Assembly: GCA_905220665.1 (NCBI GenBank)
Contig: CAJNAR010000019.1
Coordinates: forward strand, 124,001 to 188,000
Source of the DNA: Albugo candida
Taxonomy: Eukaryota; Oomycota; Peronosporomycetes; Albuginales; Albuginaceae
Length of the DNA: 64,000 bases
Reading direction: 5' to 3'
Position numbers and translations under genes: made by a program. Under the pieces are notes generated by a model. That model had not been told where the DNA came from and did not search any database. It saw only the letters and a list, made by a program, of their open reading frames with translations. Position 1 is the stretch's first letter. Each line of letters opens with the position of its first letter. Shown piece after piece: positions 59,105 to 64,000 of this stretch.

Positions 59105-59997
59105 TATGTTGCTTCCTTCACGTGCTTGGACTCGGCGCCTTTAATGGGAAGATTCGGACGCTCCCTACGGCTAATGTGTTTGGTTCTCCACGACGATACA
59201 ATGATGCTCGAATACAAGGGAGAATCCTGGCCTTCCCACTGGTCGAGTGCTTTCCACGACCACAGATAAGAATGAATTGGCGATGCTTTTCCGTTTCGTA
59301 ATATGCAAGAAGCTTTTTAGGACGTCGAGCGCTTGTAAGACAAGGAGCTCATGTAGATCGATCCGTTGGTGTTGCCTGAGAAAAACAAAGCCGTGAGAAA
59401 GCAGCGGTAACGCGTTCATTGAAACTTACGAGATGAGATGTGAGTTGTGGGAAAAGAATGCATCGGCTGCATCGTGTTGGGCTTGACACAGAGAGGATCG
59501 GGCACTTGAAAGGCTGCAGCCAAAGACAAATCAGAACGAGTATGTCAAGCTAGGACAATGCCCGTACGCTTGGACTTTATCATCCAGTGCTGTGGTGTCC
59601 GTCGATGCGTCCGGCATCTCAAAAGCTCCTGTAAGTGATGACGAACTTGAGCGTGAGCTACTTGCACGAGTTGTTGTTTGCATGCGAAATTATTGTCGGA
59701 AGGAGTCGGAATCGCAGTCCTGCATGGTGTTATGGGAGGTTCCGGCGGAGAATGCGGTTGAGTAGGCTATTCGATGCCGTCAAATTCTCGAATGATGGCT
59801 TCTGTTGCGTTGAATTGCAGTGATTCATGTAATATGCCTAGAAATGTTCAAATTGGTTGAAGATAAAAAGAACTGAGAAGCACTTCCTACCGCCTCCAAT
59901 ACATCTCTGCTGGTAGTTGGGAAGCGACCATTCAATCGATCGCATTTGAGCTTTAAAGTCAGTTTGGACTCTTGTCAATCGTACTCATTGCTTTGCA
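59105..59997 (-). pseudogene. Duplicated 3' fragment of the CUE-Smr gene, copy 2
   Basis: Near-identical to fragment 1 but more damaged: the Smr exon has a frameshift after DVLK and the motif DLHGL reads DLHEL. Similarity to the parent ends near 59997 (GCTTTGCAT), about 20-30 bases earlier than in fragment 1, through a small deletion. Antisense to the flanking CCG genes. Confidence 0.85.
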
Positions 59998-60646
59998 TAA
60001 TTAGCTGCCAAATGTACCGCGCTCCCTACGTTGGTGTGCTCCACACTAGGTTGAGTTATAGCCATCGAAGAAGGCATTTCTGAATCATTTCGTGTAGAAG
60101 GGCTCCCGACGATACAGTGCCACTAGACGCTCGATTATGTATAGATATTTTTGCTACATCAACTGCAGTTTGCCATTGAACACATAGCATCTTCTTTGCG
60201 TGTCGCTTGATGTACAGTCTCGCTTCATGAACAGATATATTACATACCTAATAACCTTATAACAAAACTTTTATGCAGAATGTTTTTATTGAAATTTCAT
60301 CTGGAAAATGCACATTTTGTTTTGGATGTTTTCTTCTAAGGTACTCGTCACTAGGCATAGAAGCATCCAAACCCATCCTAACGCGGAAAAGTTTTGTCTA
60401 CTTGACAAGGAGAAGCAGCTAAGAACTCTTTCCTTAGACTGCTGATATTACCAGCATGAAATCTACAAGCGACCTGTCATAAATGATAGCTAATACGTAA
60501 TAGAGGTTACTTGATACATATTCTTTTTCTCATCAAAAAAGTTGCCAGTAAGACGCACGTGGTTGAAGAAACAATGCATCCGCGCAACGATTGGACAGCT
60601 ATAAAATCGAATCTAAAAGTACTACATTTCGTATTTCTACATCTTT
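59998..60646. repeat. Leader and upstream region of CCG copy A2
   Basis: Copy of 53219-53902 with small deletions; TATAAAA at 60600-60606. No gene. Confidence 0.65.
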
Positions 60647-60662
60647 GCTCATTCGAGGATTT
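60647..60662 (+). promoter_or_regulatory. Oomycete initiator (Inr) of CCG copy A2, perfect match
   Basis: GCTCATTCGAGGATTT fits GCTCATTYBNNNWTTY at every position, 5 bases before the ATG at 60668. Confidence 0.75.
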
Positions 60663-60667
60663 GCACC

Positions 60668-62480
60668 ATGCCACCGCTACGACCAGTGAGCATAGTCGCA
60701 TGGGTTTTCGCATGTCATCTGCGGCCATGTTTTGGTCAGTTGTATCAAAAAGAATACACGATATCCGCTCATAAAAGTCTGATGGGGAAGAGAGCATTAG
60801 AAATAAATTATTTCATCTGCCAGAAATGCATGATAGATGCTGCTGGAGTGGCTGGCATATGGATGACTCATTTCAGTGACCGTCGGAACTTGGCAGCATT
60901 TTCCATCACTGGTACGCTACGCAGCTTCGGACGGGTACACACGTATTGCGAGGATTATTGCGATGGTCTGCAAGAGTTACCACCTTCGCCCGGAATGTCT
61001 ACCTCTGACGAAAATTTGAATCGGCAAGAGCAAAATGCAAATTTAAGAGCAAGCGACCAATCGAATGGTCGTCTTTTGTGTCTTGCTCAGCCTCAGTGGA
61101 GTGTTTCGCTTTCGTGCAGAACTTGTCTGAAAGAAACGAGTGAATCCGTCAGCTTCGGTGAATTCTATGTCGTGGCAGGAAAAGACATCCGATACGTCGT
61201 TTATGTACTGCACTCTGTGAGGACACGAAAACAAGTTTACGAACCTTGCATAACATTTGAACACTGCGCTGCCTTTAATGAAGAAATATATAGTGAAAAG
61301 GTATGCGAGCGAGTTCATGGTTCTCAAGCCTTATGGTACACTGAACCGATAAAGTCGCTCGAGAAAGCGATTGCCAGTATGAAAGTGTCAAATGATGGAC
61401 AAATTGAAGAAAGCCCAAATGGACCCGAGTCATATACGCACTTCCAATGCTTCAAGACGACAAAGCGAACTGACCTACGAAAGTTGCATCAGCTGATCTT
61501 AAATTGCATGGAATGCTTGACAAAAAATTTTTTTTGGATTAGTGCATTGTATGACACCTGGCTCTACTCGTGATCCAGATGCTCTATTTTTGATCTACTT
61601 CCATGAAGAAATGTCGGTAGAGGTATCGTCTTCGCAAATTTGCCGCAATAAATGTCCAGACTTTGAGCCTGTCGAAACGGAAGAATGCTACAAGAAATAT
61701 CACTTCGGTTTTGATTGGTCACCAGCTGAAAATCAAATGTCTGTCAATGTGCCTGAGTTGAGCAGGAAGAATGATCATACGGTAGATGGTACTTTGTGTG
61801 TTTTAGCATATTCTAACACCGACATCGGAGCGTGCGGCGCATGCCTCAATTCGCAATTCAAGAATGAGAAGCACAAGGCAAGAACGCTCAGTAAAATGAA
61901 TGCCTTGATTCGTATCCACGCCAAAAAAGAGACCGAACTCGCAAAATGCATAGGCGATTCTGGAGAGCCTTGCACTGGATTCTTGTTTCCGTCGACTGAA
62001 GTATGTAAAGACGAAAAGTTCTATCCAATAACTTCAACACATAGCAGTGAAGACGAAAAGGGTTTTTCTATTGTAGCTAACGGCTTTCCAGCCGAAAGCT
62101 CGTCACAATCCAATGGCAAAAAGACCCGACTATCAATATTGCCCGACCCTAGTCGAGTCGTCACTGTTGTGGGGGTTAAATATGTACATAGCAATTGCTT
62201 GGCATGTTTGCTCATGTTGTATGAAGTGCTGCTCGTATCAACTGAAGATGAGTATCTTTGGATGGTGGAACATGAGGAACCTACCATGAATTGCGATTGT
62301 ACTTGGGAAAAAACGGGGACAAGACTAGAGAAATTCAAGATGAATCCATTGCGACCAGTGGCGGGCTATGGCGCCGAGTTTTGCTCTGACATTGATTTTG
62401 CGTCCTTCCACCTGGTTCCTACTACAACGAAGATAGAGGTAGACAGACTTCTGATTGCCGCTCATCAAAACCGCGAATAA
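60668..62480 (+). pseudogene. CCG candidate effector, copy A2, frameshift in a T-run
   Basis: 1813 bases, one over a multiple of three. The first frame (60668-61573) carries the signal-like region and C51-x2-C54-x5-G60 plus two CxxC modules. The frame changes at an 8-T run (61528-61535) where A1 reads AATTTCGATGG, and the second frame continues to 62480 with the remaining modules and the WMVE block. No other lesion. A homopolymer slip could be biological or a sequencing artefact. The C-terminus differs from A1 and has no strong basic run. It shares leader and 3' spacer with A1. Confidence 0.85.
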
Positions 62481-63374
62481 AGGATCGGAGTGTTCAAGCG
62501 ATTGCAACAATCATGTTCACTAGCACCGTAGAAATCGATCAGGTCTTATAATAGCGCTGCTTGATTTAGGTCAAGGTGACACGTCCTTGCTTAAGAAATA
62601 TCTTGAATTGCCTAACTTTCTGTAATGGAGCCTAGCACGAAAGTGTTGACTATAGACATACGCATCAAATGACGACTAGACGATCAGGAGATGAACGAGA
62701 ACTGGGCAATAAATCACAGTCTCAGTCATGCAGCTAATGTCGCTTAAGTGAATCAGTGAGAATCAATCACAAAGATGTGCCTATACGCGAGCATCAACAC
62801 GTGCTATTTGGGCGGCTACTCTATCGACGCGACTCGATAGACATAGAACGAGCCCAGCTACTAATTGCACTTCGACTATAAGCACATGCGCACAATTAAC
62901 ATGTCCATCTGACAGCGGCATTCTGTAAAATCTGACTTCGCCTCAGCGTTTGAGGTTTCCTGAGAGCTGAGACTGCTGATAGACAATTACGTTGACGCTG
63001 CAAAAGTACAATGAACGCGTTCTAATTCATGCTGCACAACTCACTCCCCATAACCGCATTTACATTCTGACAACTCTCACGCAACATTCTAGAAAATCAA
63101 TGAAGAAAATATGAGCAAGAAAAGATCGGAAACACTGATCGCGTTTCACCCACGTGGAGCTCACTGTCTTTTTTAGAAATTCGTCGACTTGATATGTTGC
63201 AAACTGCATCTGAGAGACGTCACAGAACGCTTCACTGAATTTTCTACTTTGCAATCAAAATCTACTTTTGACAATTAAAACTGATAGCATACGTTTCACC
63301 CGTACACGGCCAAATTTAGCCATAAATCATCCAGTGGAATCATCTCTTTCATCTGCGTCATTAATTTTTCGACA
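62481..63374. other. End of the duplicated unit, then intergenic
   Basis: 62481-62930 copies 55706-56160. Duplication stops near 62930 (after GACAGCGGCATT); beyond it is single-copy sequence upstream of the transporter gene, with no feature recognised. Confidence 0.55.
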
Positions 63375-64000
63375 ATGGACGCGAAACGCGCTCTTATTGC
63401 AGCCAATGAGCTGTTGGCTTCCGACGACATTATCGTTTCTGCAGGCGACCTTAATGCATTAGCAAAGCCCCAAAGCGACAAGAAGAGTATTAAGCAAGAC
63501 CGTCAGCCGCAAGCCGAAGAAGATGAAGACCGCACCGACAATCAAGAAGATGAGAGTTTCTTCTGCAACGAGTCCAATCAAGAGAAGACGACATTACTGA
63601 ATGCTTCCAGAGCTTTTTCTGATGACTCTGACTCTTGTACACGCAGTTGGAAAGGTTTTTCATGGATTAGTGTGGGTGTACGTGCCTTAACACGCAAGAA
63701 TAGACACAGAGTGCACCCCACTGGATCCTCTAAAGCTTCAAAAAGACAAAAACAGCAGGATCGGCAAGTGGGAAGCTTATATCTGTATGTAAGCGTTCTA
63801 CTAGTCCTTTTATCTGGGTCACAATTGGGTTGGGAAATCACGCAACTCAATTTGAGCACATTTCATAGTCAAGATGATTGTGCACGAAGACCTATTCAAG
63901 ATGGGAAATGCATCATATTTCCCGGTCATTCGAGTTTCCAGTGGGTTTTAGCGGTTGTTGCTTGGGTTGTAGGGGCAGCGTTCGGGTCGTTGAGCGCATC
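63375..64000 (+). CDS. MFS sugar transporter, N-terminal part (3' end outside the window)
   Basis: Open from ATG 63375 to the window end (208 residues visible). A hydrophilic, acidic cytosolic N-terminus of about 135 residues (EEDEDRTDNQEDE) precedes transmembrane segment 1 (SLYLYVSVLLVLLSGSQLGW), an extracellular loop with two Cys (DDCARRP, GKCIIF) and segment 2 (SFQWVLAVVAWVVGAAFGSL). The GSQLGWEITQLN and GAAFGSLSA patterns resemble GLUT-type hexose transporters, where GGxxGS marks the second helix. A sugar uptake role is likely for a biotrophic oomycete, but the signature motifs further along are outside the window. Confidence 0.7.
   Translation, partial: MDAKRALIAANELLASDDIIVSAGDLNALAKPQSDKKSIKQDRQPQAEEDEDRTDNQEDESFFCNESNQEKTTLLNASRAFSDDSDSCTRSWKGFSWISVGVRALTRKNRHRVHPTGSSKASKRQKQQDRQVGSLYLYVSVLLVLLSGSQLGWEITQLNLSTFHSQDDCARRPIQDGKCIIFPGHSSFQWVLAVVAWVVGAAFGSLSA

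Larger units (their letters stand above)
56190..62930 (+). repeat. Direct duplication unit II: CCG-B, Smr fragment, CCG-A
   Basis: Second copy of the 6.8-kb unit, directly adjoining unit I and lacking the LINE. It ends at about 62930. Confidence 0.8.

Overview
The window looks like the nuclear genome of an oomycete, most likely an Albugo species (white rust; A. candida fits best). The strongest clue is a cluster of five related genes whose N-termini carry the C-x2-C-x5-G motif of the Albugo CCG candidate effectors. Supporting clues are an oomycete-type initiator (GCTCATTYBNNNWTTY) just upstream of their start codons, mostly 48-105 nt introns, very short intergenic gaps between housekeeping genes, and a flagellar gene (CFAP99-like) fitting a zoospore-forming organism. 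Species and function are inferred from sequence alone. Layout, left to right: (1) 1-10.3 kb, three tandem copies of a secreted-protein family (first copy cut by the window edge) with a signal peptide and RxLx-like motif, separated by duplicated decayed spacers. (2) 11-25.7 kb, a dense housekeeping block: a Cys/His-motif protein, a Tul1/FLY-type transmembrane RING E3 ligase, a single-pass membrane protein, ribosomal protein uS12, a small secreted protein, CSA/ERCC8, a membrane protein, Ytm1/WDR12, a PX-BAR sorting nexin, a conserved unknown and a CUE-Smr protein. (3) 26.5-30 kb, the first CCG gene (minus strand) and a decayed flanking gene. (4) 30-33.6 kb, gene-poor. (5) 33.6-38.4 kb, a tandem-PH protein, CFAP99-like and a circularly permuted GTPase. 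(6) 38.4-62.9 kb, a duplication-rich effector locus. (7) From 63.4 kb, the start of an MFS sugar transporter that runs off the window. The main discovery is the history of the effector locus. The CCG gene and the 3' part of its convergent neighbour, the CUE-Smr gene, were copied together. The copies lie in inverted orientation about 15 kb away as a roughly 6.8-kb unit (CCG-B, antisense Smr fragment, CCG-A), present twice in direct orientation. A 7-kb LINE with a 17-bp target-site duplication interrupts the first unit, and the second unit preserves the empty site. Of the five CCG copies, one is fully open (53924-55705), two carry a single extra base, one has lost its signal region, and one is a multi-lesion pseudogene. 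This is a birth-and-death array caught in action, with a housekeeping gene fragment as passenger and marker. The intact CCG protein also appears to be built from five CxxC-headed modules, of which only the first carries the defining Gly.
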